Source: Paratinospora sagittata (taxonomy: Eukaryota; Streptophyta; Magnoliopsida; Ranunculales; Menispermaceae). Taken from it: a DNA stretch of 64,000 nt. The number at the start of each line of letters is the position of its first letter. The stretch's first letter is position 1. The notes under the pieces were generated by a model. The model had not been told where the DNA came from. It saw nothing but the letters and a program-made list of their open reading frames with translations, and made no database searches. The stretch covers positions 34,238,821-34,302,820 of the forward strand of contig CM069590.1 of the NCBI GenBank assembly GCA_035771175.1. Reading direction: 5' to 3'. The position numbers were made by a program, and so were the translations under genes. Below, piece after piece: positions 49,829 through 59,874 of this stretch.

Positions 49829-51322
49829 TTCTCTAATTATATATAAAACTAATGTTAGTGTCATTTGAGAAAATATAAAATTGTATAGGGAAATGTGAAT
49901 AATTATAAGATGGGTAGTATTGTTCTATTTTTCTTAAAAATATGTATTTTTTAAATTTTGTAGCTTAAAAGCACTAATTATTAGTTATTTTGATAATTAT
50001 AAGTGAAAAATATTTGGTGTACCACTAATCAAAGAAGGTTCGTCTAAGTAATAATCCATAGATTATTATCATTATATTAATTATGTATATATACGTTTTA
50101 GTGGTTATAATATGCTTGGTCATATATTATATTTAATATATTATATGGTGTATATGTATGTACAAAATAATTAATAACTATGCAATATTTTATATATGTA
50201 TATATGCGTGTGTGTCAGTGTGTTAATATATTATGTAACTATATGTTATGTAACATTATATAACATAGAGATACAAATATATAATATGATATATAGTTTG
50301 ATATCATGTGTATAACTACATATGCACACTATTACGTATTATATGTACATAATAGTATATTATATAACTAATATCATATTTTATATTATACATAGTGTAA
50401 CACATTACATATTACACGTTGCATATTTAACGTATTATTATAAACATTCATGTACATTTTGTTATTATGCATAATTATATTAGTTATAGCATAGTTATAT
50501 ATTATAATGTTATAATATATAAATGTGATTAACATATGTATACACAATTTTGTATTAATATATGGTTATACATTTATTAATACCATAAATGAAGTGTATA
50601 ACTACTTTGGTGAAAAATATAAATGGATATAAGAAATGGAAGCAATACACAAATTTTTATATGTTAGTTATAATAACATATAAAGAACAATAATTTATGG
50701 TATGTGACTCAATAAATTTTTTTTGCTAACTACTAATCCATTTAATAACCTAATAATATGTATACATCATGATAAATATTCATTGGACTAAATGGGGGAG
50801 GATGGGTGGTATTTGAAATTAAAAGAGCAAAGCCCTCATTTTAATCCCACGTGGATTGTTGGGAAGGAGGATAAGATAGATGCTTGAGACCAAAAGAGAA
50901 GAGTTCTCATTTTAGTCTCACATTGCTTATTGGGAAGAATGGGAGACTCTCCTTCTCTATAAGAGCTCATCAACTCTCTCTTCATCCTCATTCCCACAAA
51001 TCAAGTTTAAAAGTAATTTGGCTTATACATATATGGGTTCTCCCCAAAAAGAGAAATCTCATCTTTTAAAGCTTAAATAGTAGTTTAATAAGTTGGATAC
51101 ATGATAATCCAACATATTTTATTACTAATATAAGTTTAAATAGTAGTTAACAAGCTTTAAAAAAAAGGTTATTTAGTGGGGGCCCAACCCGACCCGACCT
51201 TAGGTCAATCAAGTTAGTCCCCCAAAAAAGGGGAGGTCGGGTGGCATCGGGTCTAGCCCGCTACTACTCGACCTCATCGGGTCAAGTGGGTTATGGGGCC
51301 AAAACCCGACCCGACCTGATTT
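49829..51322. other. Interior of the hAT-like element
   Basis: Extremely AT-rich (TATA/ATAT-dominated) from 49830 to 50770, then AATCCCACGTGG and GTCTCACATTGC blocks, then the ACCCGACC subterminal repeats. No gene. The region 47861-48395 on the other side is similar in style. Confidence 0.6.
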
Positions 51323-51330
51323 CACCCCTA

Positions 51331-51990
51331 ATTCACGATACCTGGATTCGGAGGAGCCAGTTCCAGCAAAAACACCATTGTCAAAGCTTTCGAAGAGTCT
51401 GGAGGCTTCTGAATCTGAGGTGCACTAGATTCACCAATGTTCTGAAACTTCTACAATAACGCCATGAAACCACCAAGCTCCTCCATAGCTCTTGATCTAG
51501 TCATTGAAATCATAGAAGTTTCCACTAAAATATCATTTACCTATTTTTGTTCCCCTGTATGAGCATGCTACAAATTTTGAAGAGAAAGACACTGAGATGT
51601 CTGGTGCAGCCGTCTCTACTGAATTAACAAGCCTCGCACCCATAGTCGTAGATGTAAGTTGGCGAGAATAATTAGCATTACTAGTATTCTGATGATTCGA
51701 AACCGACAATACTGGTTCATCCATGTCATTAAAATCACCATCATATAATCGTCTTGAGAATTCTGATTTAAAATTGAAAATCGGTTATTTTTTCAGTTTG
51801 AAACTGTTTGTTGGTTACGCACTGTGGAATGTCCAATTTGCCCCTCATTTAATTTTTAGCTTTGCTGATTCCATTATTTCTTGACAGCCACCGTCCACAA
51901 CCCAAAACCCACCATAGTCGAAATTTGATCTGCAACATCTTGATTAGCATCCTCTTTTGCTGAGGAATCACCATGATTAGCATCAAAATC
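51331..51990 (-). pseudogene. LINE ORF1, C-terminal part
   Basis: Reading right to left it starts DANHGDSSAKEDANQD and passes GFGLWTVAVKK, like the WxxVxKK segment ahead of the basic tail in plant LINE ORF1 proteins. After a stop come Ser/Asn-rich frames (51724-51533). The RRM-like (DUF4283) domain and zinc knuckle expected upstream are missing, lost at the copia junction. Confidence 0.6.
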
Positions 51991-52002
51991 TCAGAATTGA
52001 TT

Positions 52003-53283
52003 TTGGTGAAACTTTTAGTCCGGTTGCCAAAGCTTCTACTGTGCATATTTTAATTGCTCTTGTTGTGTTTCATAATTGGGATATTCGTCAACTTGACATT
52101 AACAATGCTTTTCTAAAAGGAGTGTTGAATGAAGAGGTGTTTATGGTACAACCCGAGGGCTTCATTGATGTCGCTAGACTTGATCATGTGTGTTGTTTGC
52201 ATAAGGCCAAATGGGTTGAAACATGCCCCACGTGCGTGGTATGATTGTCTTCGCACTACATTTTCAGCTTGAAATTTGTGAACTCAAAAGCTGATACGTC
52301 TATGTTTTTTCTACATGATTAATCTTATTGTATCTATGTTCATGTGTATGTCGATGACATACCTTTCACTGGGAATGATACATCTCGCATAGCTAGTCTA
52401 ATTACGCGGTTGAATTCTGAGTTTCCTCTTAAGGACTTGGGGGATCTACATTACTTTCTCGGTATAGAAATCAGTCGTGATAAAATTGGGGTACATATGT
52501 CTCAACCGAAGTATATAAAGGACCTACTGCAGCCCCTTGAATTGTCTCATTTGAAGCCATGTCCCACTCCTGATGTGGTTGGAAGGCAATTAACCAAGTT
52601 TAAAGAAGGTAATAACTCTTTTTTACTCTCCAATATTTGTCGTATACTTGCCCTGGTAGTTCGTTTATTATGAATAAACTAAGTCAATTCATGCAATCTC
52701 CTACTGACGAGCATTGGCAGGCTGCGAAGCGTGTTCTTCACTACTTAGCTGGCACTTTCACGTATGGTATTCGTTATGCTCCTAGTGATCATTTGGCAAT
52801 GACTGCATTTTCATATGTTGATTGGGCATTTTCTCCATACGATAGAAAGTCAATTGGGGGTTATTGCATATATCTAAGTTCGTGTCTTATCTCGTGGTAA
52901 TCGAGGAAACAGGCCGTCATTGCTCGATCAAGTGCTGAGTTTGAATATCGGGTTTTAGCTAAAGCTACTTCTGAGATTTGCTGGATTCAATCTCTATTTT
53001 ATGAACTTCATGTTTCTCTTTCATCTTGTCCTATTTTATGGTATGAAAATATGGGTGCAAATGCGATGGCAGCTAATCCGATTTTTCATGCTCGCACAAA
53101 GCATATTGAGTTAGACGTTCATTTTGTACTTGACAAGGTTCTTCAAAACACTTTGGAGGTTCGATATGTTCCCTCTGTCGATCAAACAACATATTGTTTA
53201 ACTAAGGCACTTTCTACTCCAAGATGTCATCGTCTTCGCTCTAATCTCGGTGTGCTACCATCACCCTCTCGATTGAGGGGAGA
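52003..53283 (+). pseudogene. copia reverse transcriptase-RNase H fragment
   Basis: Begins DFGETFSPVAKASTV, then WDIRQLDINNAFLKG (first catalytic Asp) and GVLNEEVFMVQPEGF. A frameshift and stop follow around 52230-52320. Next is VYVDDIPFTGN (catalytic YVDD), then LKDLGDLHYFLGIEISRD and YIKDLLQPLEL. After a further frame change come NKLSQFMQSPTDEHW, RKSIGGYCIYLSSCLISW, a stop at 52898-52900, AVIARSSAEFEYRVLAKA, and HIELDVHFVLDKV near the end. The order is that of copia RT-RNase H. gag, protease, integrase and the first RT block are absent. Confidence 0.88.
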
Positions 53284-53498
53284 TGTTAGGAATGAGAAAC
53301 AACAGTCGGTGGAGTGAAGTGTTAGTTAAGTGATTGTTAAGATCATCTAGAAGCTTCAGTTGTTAGTTATTAAGGTGTAACTATGTAATAGAATTTTAGT
53401 TCTCAGCTAATAGGATATTGACATGTGTACAGAGACTCTCTATAAATAGAGGTCTCATCCTCTGTATTGATTTTAAGCTGAATAAATAGATTTTCACA
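53284..53498 (+). mobile_element. 3' LTR of the copia fragment
   Basis: Follows the purine tract GAGGGGAGA (53275-53283). Starts TGTTAGGAATGAG and probably ends TTTTCACA at 53498. TATA box TATAAATA at 53441-53448. About 215 bp. The right end is inferred from where the LINE frame (PWKTTVIVKL on the minus strand) resumes. Confidence 0.65.
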
Positions 53499-53499
53499 A

Positions 53500-53767
53500 A
53501 GTTTAACTATAACTGTTGTTTTCCATGGTTGTCTAAGCCTCCTGATAGTCGATTCTTCAAGAAAAATCTTATGAAGTAAAAGATCATCCTTTATTCCTTC
53601 CAAACCTTCAGAATGAGAAACATCGGCCCCATCACCAAACTCTTTAGAAAGAAAGTTAGTAGCACTAACATCCTTAGGAAGACCATTTAAAAGCTTGTCC
53701 TTAAAAGACATAGGAGCATGTCAATCTGACCATTATGGCCAAACATCATCTCTTCTTGCACCAATAG
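53500..53767 (-). pseudogene. LINE ORF1, N-terminal part
   Basis: The ORF 53711 begins MSFKDKLLNGLPKD, and the LINE part ends at PWKTTVIVKL (about 53503). This is the usual beginning of the RRM-like region in plant LINE ORF1. The rest of that ORF is read out of the copia LTR. A frameshift lies near 53715, before the segment that joins across the palindromic composite. Confidence 0.65.
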
Positions 53768-54759
53768 TGTCACGCCCCGGCCGCAGCCGCGAGCGCGGGG
53801 GCACCACCACGACCTCAGCCGTGTGGCGAACGCCTGCCATTATGGATCCATAATATTGTCCCATCTCGGCCAGTCACGCCACACAAGGACGCCGGTCACC
53901 GAGATCATTTATCCCCCTGCACAATCCACAGCACAGGGAGGGCCTCCCCCAAGTTCGAACTCGCAACCTCTTCCTCATAAGGTTAGATTTCGCAACTTGA
54001 GTACCCATTAATGAGGAAGAGGTTGCGAGTTCGAACTTGGGGGAGGCCCTCCCTGTGCTGTGGATTGTGCAGGGGGATAAATGATCTGGGTGACCGGCGT
54101 CCTTGTGTGGCGTGGCTGGCCGAGATGGGACAATATTATGGATCCATAATGGCAGGCGTTCGCCACACGGCTGAGGTTGTGGTGGTGCGCCCGCGCTCGC
54201 GGCTGCGGCCGGGCGTGACAAAAAGGCCTTATGTATACATAAGGCCTTTTTGTCACACCCTGGGTTGCACAGCGTGCCCCCTACCCAGGTGCGGGCGCAC
54301 CCCCTCGGGGCGAACGCCTAGCCATTATGGATCCATAATATTGTCCCATCTCGGCCAGCCACGCCACACAAGGACGCCGGTCACCGAGATCATTTATCCA
54401 TATTATTCACACTCCCATGAATAATATAGGGCCTCCCCCAAGTTCGAACTCGCAACCTCTTCCTCATAAGGTTAGATTTCGCAACTTGAGTATCCATTGA
54501 ACCAATGGCTCAATGGGTACTCAAGTTGCGAAATCTAACCTTATGAGGAAGAGGTTGCGAGTTCGAACTTGGGGGAGGCCCTATATTATTCATGGGAGTG
54601 TGAATAATATGGATAAATGATCTCGGTGACCGGCGTCCTTGTGTGGCGTGGCTGGCCGAGATGGGACAATATTATGGATCCATAATGGCTAGGCGTTCGC
54701 CCCGAGGGGGTGCGCCCGCACCTGGGTAGGGGGCACGCTGTGCAACCCAGGGTGTGACA
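53768..54759. mobile_element. Double foldback element with tRNA-like boxes
   Basis: 992 bp, flanked by the exact duplication AATAG (53763-53767 and 54760-54764) inside LINE ORF1. Two long inverted-repeat units: unit 1, 53768-54220 (TGTCACGCCCCGG ... CCGGGCGTGACA) and unit 2, 54251-54759 (TGTCACACCCTGGG ... CCCAGGGTGTGACA). A 30-bp palindrome joins them (54221-54250). All four arms share two modules: one with GCCATTATGGATCCATAAT and GGACGCCGGTCACC, and one with CCCCAAGTTCGAACTCGC. They differ in terminal and middle modules. In unit 2, TGGCTCAATGG (54506-54516) fits a tRNA A box, and GTTCGAACT (54561-54569) comes close to a B box. No protein is coded. The ORFs here are by-products of the repeats. 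Confidence 0.88.
54210..54261. repeat. Perfect palindromic junction between the two foldback units
   Basis: GTGACA, then AAAAGGCCTTATG, the centre TATA, CATAAGGCCTTTT, then TGTCAC: a perfect palindrome of 42 bp at about 54215-54256, centred between 54235 and 54236. Confidence 0.9.
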
Positions 54760-54764
54760 AATAG

Positions 54765-54946
54765 ATCTTCATGGGATCCCATGTCCTGCTCATCATGCAA
54801 AGATGACGAAGTAATCTCATCGACCTTCTTCTTTTTCTTGCTTCTTTCAAGGAGATCAATTCTTGTTTAGATCGAAGAGAACAATCATCCACAGTCATTT
54901 GCTTCTTACCACTCATGGTCGCTGCTTTCACAACACTTTCTTTCAC
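54765..54946 (-). pseudogene. LINE ORF1 start
   Basis: Starts at 54946, or at the later Met 54916 (MSGKKQMTVDDCSLRSKQ). A shift of frame then gives a Lys-rich segment (ERSKKKKKVDEITSSS) and HDEQDMGSHEDL, which reads on without break into 53767 if the foldback element and one AATAG copy are taken out. Basic then acidic N-terminus as in plant LINE ORF1. Confidence 0.55.
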
Positions 54947-55367
54947 ATTGTCGTTGTTTCCTATGATATTTTCCTTACTCTCAGTGTTTCAGTCTGATTA
55001 ATCAACAGAGGTTAATGTTGGCATCAACATTTTGAAACTATAGGGCAAGAGATTTCTCATAAATTAGCTCTTTATGAACTAATAAGCTGAACAAATTGTT
55101 GATTGATGTTTTAAATTTTCTTATCAAGAAGTCAAAAGCTTAAAAAGAACAAGTTAATGGTTTGAGGACCGGTCAACAAAGTAACAAACAAATCATAGTG
55201 ACACAATGCTCTAACAAATATAAAATCCATCAAAATTATAAGTTACGAGAAATTAATCGCATTATTGTTGAGTACTATCAAGTCCCTTTCCAAAGGATGG
55301 TGGAGAACGACTAAGATAGAAAAGTAATTTAGATGGCACAAGAGAACAAATAGATTATATCAGGAAT
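54947..55367 (-). other. Probable LINE 5' UTR and spacer
   Basis: No frame or repeat recognised. Lies between the LINE ORF1 start and the 5' LTR of the next element. The 5' end of the LINE cannot be fixed. Confidence 0.4.
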
Positions 55368-55816
55368 TGATGCAATGTGATAAGAGTTGGAGTTTGTGAA
55401 AATCTCAAATTAGTGTTTTCTTATTTTAGGATATTTTACAAATTTTAGTAAATTTTCTATTTTCGATAATTTATTATTTTTTAGTAAATTTACTATTTTA
55501 GGAAAGTTATGTTTTGAGTCTAATTCGATATAGAAGAGTCTGATTTTGATTTTGTTTATTGTTATGCGATATCTTTTTTTCTAGATAGGATTTAGGATTT
55601 TTTATTTTTGGCTAATTTTGTTATTTTTAGTATTTGTCGGTTTAGAAGTATTGTCGTGGGTACTTTGCCTATTTAAGGCCATTGTATGAGTCATTGGAAT
55701 ACAAATTAATAGAATTTAAGATTTTTTGTCTTATCTTCCTCTTTCCTCGGTATTCTTGTGAATTAACTAGTTAGAGAATGTGTGTTTATTATCTTCCCAA
55801 GTCACGCCTTGCATCA
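55368..55816 (+). mobile_element. 5' LTR of the pol-deleted gypsy element
   Basis: 449 bp. Starts TGATGCAATG and ends CCTTGCATCA, an unusually long 8-bp inverted end (TGATGCAA/TTGCATCA). Confidence 0.85.
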
Positions 55817-55817
55817 G

Positions 55818-55833
55818 TTGGTATCAGAGTTGC
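55818..55833 (+). other. tRNA-Met primer-binding site
   Basis: TTGGTATCAGAGTTGC, one base after the LTR, matches the initiator tRNA-Met primer site TGGTATCAGAGC up to its last base. Confidence 0.85.
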
Positions 55834-56267
55834 ATTCCTTCTTTCGCCATGCCTCCAAGAAGACGACAACAAGAAGGCCAACTCGAGGAAGTAAGTAAAC
55901 GTGGCGATTTCACACGACTTGAGCGACAGATCGCTCAGTTGACGCTGTAGTTTTTCACGTTCTTGCAAGTGACACGTGATGAGGATAGAAAATGTAATTT
56001 GTTGACCAAGGTTAATATCCTAGAAGATATGATTTTCTCTCCTGCAACAACTGACTTAGATGACAAAATTATTAGTGCACCCAAGAGAAGAGGGAAGGGT
56101 GATGGTCAATTAAATGCACATACTAACCATAAAGTAAAATGCATAACGTAAAGCACACTAGGATTTATAGTGGTTCGCCCAAGCCTACGTCCACTACCTA
56201 ATCTCCCTAATATGATTTTCTCAATCCACTAACTGATTCTCTTACGAGTGAGGACCAAACCGTTACA

Positions 56268-56665
56268 ACTTACCCTTTTACTGGTTCAAGGCAAACCTAT
56301 CCTTTTGCAGGCTAAGGATGAACCACATTTCTTTTTTTCGGGATGAGAAAAAACCCATGTTCCTTTTACGGGATAAGGAAGAACCGTTTCTCTTTTACAG
56401 GTTCAGAGATAACATATCCTTTTACAGGTTAAGGACAAACCTATCCTTTTGCGGGTTAAGGATGAATCAGTTCTCTTTTACAGGTTCAAAGATAACCTAT
56501 CATTTTACAGGTTAAGAACACACCTTCCCTTTTACTGGTTGAGGAAGAACCATGATCCTTTTACCGGATGAGGAACAACCGTATTTCCTTTTACCAGGAT
56601 GAGGAAAAACCAATGTTCCTTTTACGGGATCAGGAAGAACCGTTATCCTACTTGCAGGTGGGGAT
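56268..56665. repeat. R/U5 tandem array of LTR C
   Basis: About ten units of CCTTTTnCnGGnTnAGGAnGAACC, the longest of the arrays. Confidence 0.75.
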
Positions 56666-57589
56666 GAACCTTAGCATGATTCCAACCTTGAAATCATTAA
56701 GTGAATTACATTCACTTGACCTGGTTGTTTCATTCCTGAAACACACCAGCATACCAATACAGAGTATTATGTTGGTTTTAACAAATTAGAACACTTTACA
56801 ATTAAGCTCATATACATAGCATTACAGAGATATGTAAATTTGAATATGTAATGCTAAGTGAAAATATATTTTCAGTCCTTTACTTTTTAATGTTCAGTAT
56901 TGCTCTGCAGGACCAGTGTAAGAACACAAACACAAAAGGTTTTCAAAATAAATAAATGTATAAGCGTGAAAACTTCTAGTTCAGTATTCAGTAGTTAATA
57001 CAACCACTGATATAGTTCGATACAGTACTAGGATATGAAATCAAGTACTACTGCATCTCATGAACTCTCTCTCAAATTCTTTCATTAGCATGATGATGCT
57101 AAGGATAAATTCAGGCTGAGAATTTGAGCAGAAACCAGTTCTATATAATTCAAATAGATTTTCAGAGATAGAATATAATTTAGACTCAATATGAAAATCT
57201 TTTGAATAAGTAGAGTATCAGTGAAAATACTTTGAAAACTTAGAACATGGAAACATTTTGAAAACGACTAACATTCAAAACGTTTTTGGCACAATAAAAA
57301 ATTATCTGTAGATTCAAAGTGTTGGTATTTATAGACTTAGTAGGTAATAGCCTTTAGACATTTGAAGTTCAAATATAATGTGAGAGTTTACATACAACGG
57401 TTAGAATGTGTCACAAAAATGGCAACTGCAATTTTCATGGCCATTTTGGTTCCTTTTAGATGACATGAATAAGGAATACCTTAGAAAGCATGATTCATGC
57501 ATCAGAGAAAATATCTGATAAATCTAAAAGAATTTTGTGCAAAGATCCGTTCTAAAAAAGTAGACTGATATAGCGTATTTGTCAGAGCA

Positions 57590-58240
57590 GTGACGGTTGT
57601 TGAATTACCGTCCTGATTTTGTAATCGGCGTCTTGACGCATAATATCAACTTTGTTGTTTTGTTCCTTGAGGGACGCTCATTATGTATAAGCGTCCTGCT
57701 GAACAATGAAGTGAGGGCGCTAAAGCATAGTTAACGTCCTGCTTACTTTTTAAATCAAATAAATGAATGAGGGTGCCACTTCTGGGTAGGCGTTCTACCT
57801 TTTAAAAACAAAACACAAAGGCGCTACTACTATCTAAGCGTCTTAACATATTTAAAACATTTGAAGAACAATACTAAGTACGTTGAAGGACAATCAACAT
57901 CCTGAAAGTTATTTAGTTGGTTCCCAGAGATGAGAGCGCTCCTATCCAGGCAACGTCCTGATAGTTTATTCATCTTACAACTATCAGCGTCCTCAAAGAT
58001 AACATCTTTGAAGAACTTAGACTCTTAGAGATATTTCAGCAAGCTGATTTACTATCAGCGTCCTGACAACTTCAAAGGTTGATTCTAAGTGAGGCGGCTA
58101 CTTACACGTGAGCGTCCTGATGAATCAGTTCAATTCAACCTTTAATGTTATCAGCGTTCTAATGAGTCATCAACGTCCTGACTTATCAAGTCCAGGAGAG
58201 CGCTGTTAAGTCATTAGCGTCCTGAAAGACTCTGAAAGCA
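57590..58240. repeat. U3 palindromic array of LTR C
   Basis: Units such as GAGGGCGCTAAAGC..AACGTCCTG and GGCGCTACTACTATCTAAGCGTC, more decayed than in B. Confidence 0.7.
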
Positions 58241-59039
58241 GTTTTGACATGTGATTAAATATATGATTAAAAACTCGGTCAATTTAAAGACAAATCAACC
58301 ATAGAAAATTAAATCATTTGAAATACCTTAAAATATATGTTTCAAAACATGCAATTTTGAAAAACGTTTGAGCAATATCGATTAGAGAAAGATATATTTT
58401 AAATACTGTGTATTTCTCGTATTTCTCATAATCTTTAAATCCAACTCTTCATTATGAGATCTTCGATGAGAACATCGTGCATGAGTTGAATTTTGTTAGC
58501 ATTGATCAAAAGATGTAGTCTTGAAGCTCTTGATCGAATCATTCTTGTGGTGTGATCTTTAAATCATGATATGATCTTTGAGGTCCTTTGATTGAAACGC
58601 TCTTGAACGTTTGATATAACCTTGAGTCCCTTGATCGAATCATTATTTGGCTTTGCTTTCCTGAGGTGTTGAGATAGGTTCTTGAGTAAAGCTTGTTAGC
58701 ACCGAAAGAGATTTTGTTTGTGATCATCAAAATATATACTTTATCAAGTATACTTAGGGACGTGCTAAGTGACAGAAATTGAAAATCCTTTAGAAGTTTT
58801 TCATAACCCTTTCGATGCTCCATCAATATTTGATGAATATGCTGATGAAATTGAAGAAGAAGATGAAGTTGTAGCAGTAGCAGATCGATGAAGGACCTGA
58901 GTGTGAGAATTATGTAGTTGATGCAGAGGAATCCCTAGAAGATGATACTGGCCCATTCTTTGTTGGTCGGCGCCTTTTGCTTAACACCTCGCGGGCACGA
59001 TAACTGGGTACGACATATATATCATCTGGTCAACTTGCA

Positions 59040-59314
59040 CTATTAGTGACAAAATCTACAAGATCGTGAGTGATTCGAGTAGCTGCAAGAACGTTGTTTC
59101 TAATGAAGCAATATTGCTGAAGTTGGGATTAGTGAAAGAGAAACATCCAAAGCTTTATAAGCTAGTATGGTTGAAAACGGGCGCAAATACTCAAGATCGT
59201 TTGACGAGGGATATCCAAAACTGTAATGATGTTACTCATCACAAGCATCGAAAGGGTTGTGGAAAGCGTAGTCGCAAACATCACCTGAAGTTATCGAGTC
59301 AAAATCACTTTTGA
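59040..59314 (+). pseudogene. gypsy protease-like fragment
   Basis: Starts about KIYKIVSDSSSCKNVVSNEA and continues LKLGLVKEKHPKLYKLVWL to a stop at 59312-59314. Plant gypsy retropepsins have DSGSCENVVS and HPKPYKLQWL here. The catalytic triad DSG reads DSS, so it would be inactive. After this, pol is gone. Confidence 0.7.
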
Positions 59315-59395
59315 TGCGGGTTTTCCACTCCATGGTCCTACCTCAGGAGACGATGTAGCAAATTCGAGGGAGAATTTTTTCCAACATGGGCAGAA

Positions 59396-59635
59396 AGATG
59401 CAATGTGATAAGAGTTGGTGTTTGTGAAAATCTCAAATTAGTGTTATCCTATTTTATGATATTTTACTAATTTTAGTAAATTTACTATTTTAGGTAATTT
59501 AATATTTTTTAGTAAATTTACTATTTTAAAAAAGTTTTTTTTTCGAGTATAACTCGATATAAAAGAGTCCAATTTTAATTATGTTTATTGTTACACGATA
59601 TACATTGCAATATCTTTCTTTCTAAATAAGATTTA

Positions 59636-59670
<35 letters not shown>

Positions 59671-59874
59671 CTAATTTTGTTATTTTTAGTTTTTGAGTCG
59701 GTTTAAAAGTTTTGTCTTGAATTTTGTCTATTTAGGTCATTGTATGAGTCATTGGAATACTGATTATTAGAATTTGAGATTTTTTGTCTTATTTTTCTCT
59801 TTTCTCGTTATTCTTATAATGATACGAGTTAAAGAAAATATGTCTATTATCTTTCCTATTCACGCCTTGCATCA
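59396..59874 (+). mobile_element. 3' LTR of the pol-deleted gypsy element
   Basis: 479 bp, starts AGATGCAATG (T to A at base 1) and ends CCTTGCATCA. A (TA)n run at 59638-59666, absent in the 5' LTR, accounts for the longer length. Confidence 0.85.

Larger units (their letters stand above)
44927..51330. mobile_element. hAT-like non-autonomous element carrying two solo LTRs
   Basis: Starts TAGGGGTG (44927-44934) and ends CACCCCTA (51323-51330), typical hAT terminal inverted repeats. Flanking 8-mers are ATTCAAGA (44919-44926) and ATTCACGA (51331-51338), an 8-bp duplication with one mismatch, as hAT transposases make. Subterminal DNA is full of ACCCGACC/GGTCGGGT in both orientations, and both sides have an inverted AATCCCAC block (about 48250 and 50850). 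About 3.5 kb after removing the two LTRs. No transposase frame is visible, so it would depend on a helper. Confidence 0.85.
51991..53498 (+). mobile_element. 5'-lacking Ty1/copia fragment with 3' LTR
   Basis: Starts abruptly inside the RT domain and runs to a short LTR. The left junction (about 51985-52000) has no LTR, primer site or duplication. On the right the LINE ORF1 resumes near 53499. Confidence 0.7.
41480..54946 (-). mobile_element. Plant LINE (L1 type), 3' end lost, broken by nested insertions
   Basis: Sense order right to left: 5' UTR (beyond 54946), ORF1 start (54946-54765), [palindromic composite], ORF1 (53767-53500), [copia fragment, with loss of ORF1 sequence], ORF1 C-terminal part (51990-51331), [hAT-like element], ORF1 end (44926-44737), ORF2 (44736-41480). 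The 3' end, RNase H domain, 3' UTR and poly(A) are missing at the junction with the gypsy LTR. The order is consistent across all gaps. Confidence 0.8.
56070..58774 (-). mobile_element. Sirevirus-like solo LTR, copy C
   Basis: Starts TATTAGTGCACCC at 56070 (TGTTGG decayed) and ends AAGTGACA at 58774. Flanks AAAAT (56065-56069) and GAAAT (58775-58779), one mismatch. 2705 bp. Minus-strand TATA box at 57326-57333. R/U5 array 56268-56665 and U3 array 57590-58240. It matches LTR B almost throughout but is more diverged at its first 100 bp. Confidence 0.87.
55849..58890 (+). pseudogene. gag of the pol-deleted gypsy element, split by LTR C
   Basis: ATG at 55849 starts MPPRRRQQEGQLEE. TAG at 55948-55950 interrupts, and the same frame continues to 56069. 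The frame resumes after LTR C at 58780 (ENPLEVFHNPFDAPS, then the acidic EIEEEDEVV) and ends at TGA near 58890. The two sides stay in frame when the LTR and one 5-bp copy are disregarded, so the LTR entered an already coding region. The middle of gag is much shorter than usual. Confidence 0.75.
55368..59874 (+). mobile_element. Pol-deleted Ty3/gypsy element carrying a solo LTR
   Basis: 5' LTR 55368-55816 and 3' LTR 59396-59874 are clearly the same sequence with changes. The interior holds the primer site, gag start, solo LTR C, gag end and a protease-like piece, then the purine-rich GAGGGAGAATTT before the 3' LTR. RT, RNase H and integrase are absent. About 1.8 kb without LTR C. The flanking 5-mers GGAAT (55363-55367) and TGAAC (59875-59879) do not match well. 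Confidence 0.8.

Noticed and set aside
53823..54424. Overlapping ORFs on both strands in the foldback element
   Set aside because: They are high-GC readings of the same inverted repeat on both strands, without family features.
54540..54580. tRNA gene (GTTCGAAC T-loop motif)
   Set aside because: Only box-like motifs are present. No cloverleaf can be closed around them, and the motif is part of a repeated foldback module.
20531..59874. Endogenous pararetrovirus
   Set aside because: No movement-protein, coat or caulimovirus-type polymerase features were seen. All RT sequences fit gypsy, copia or LINE.
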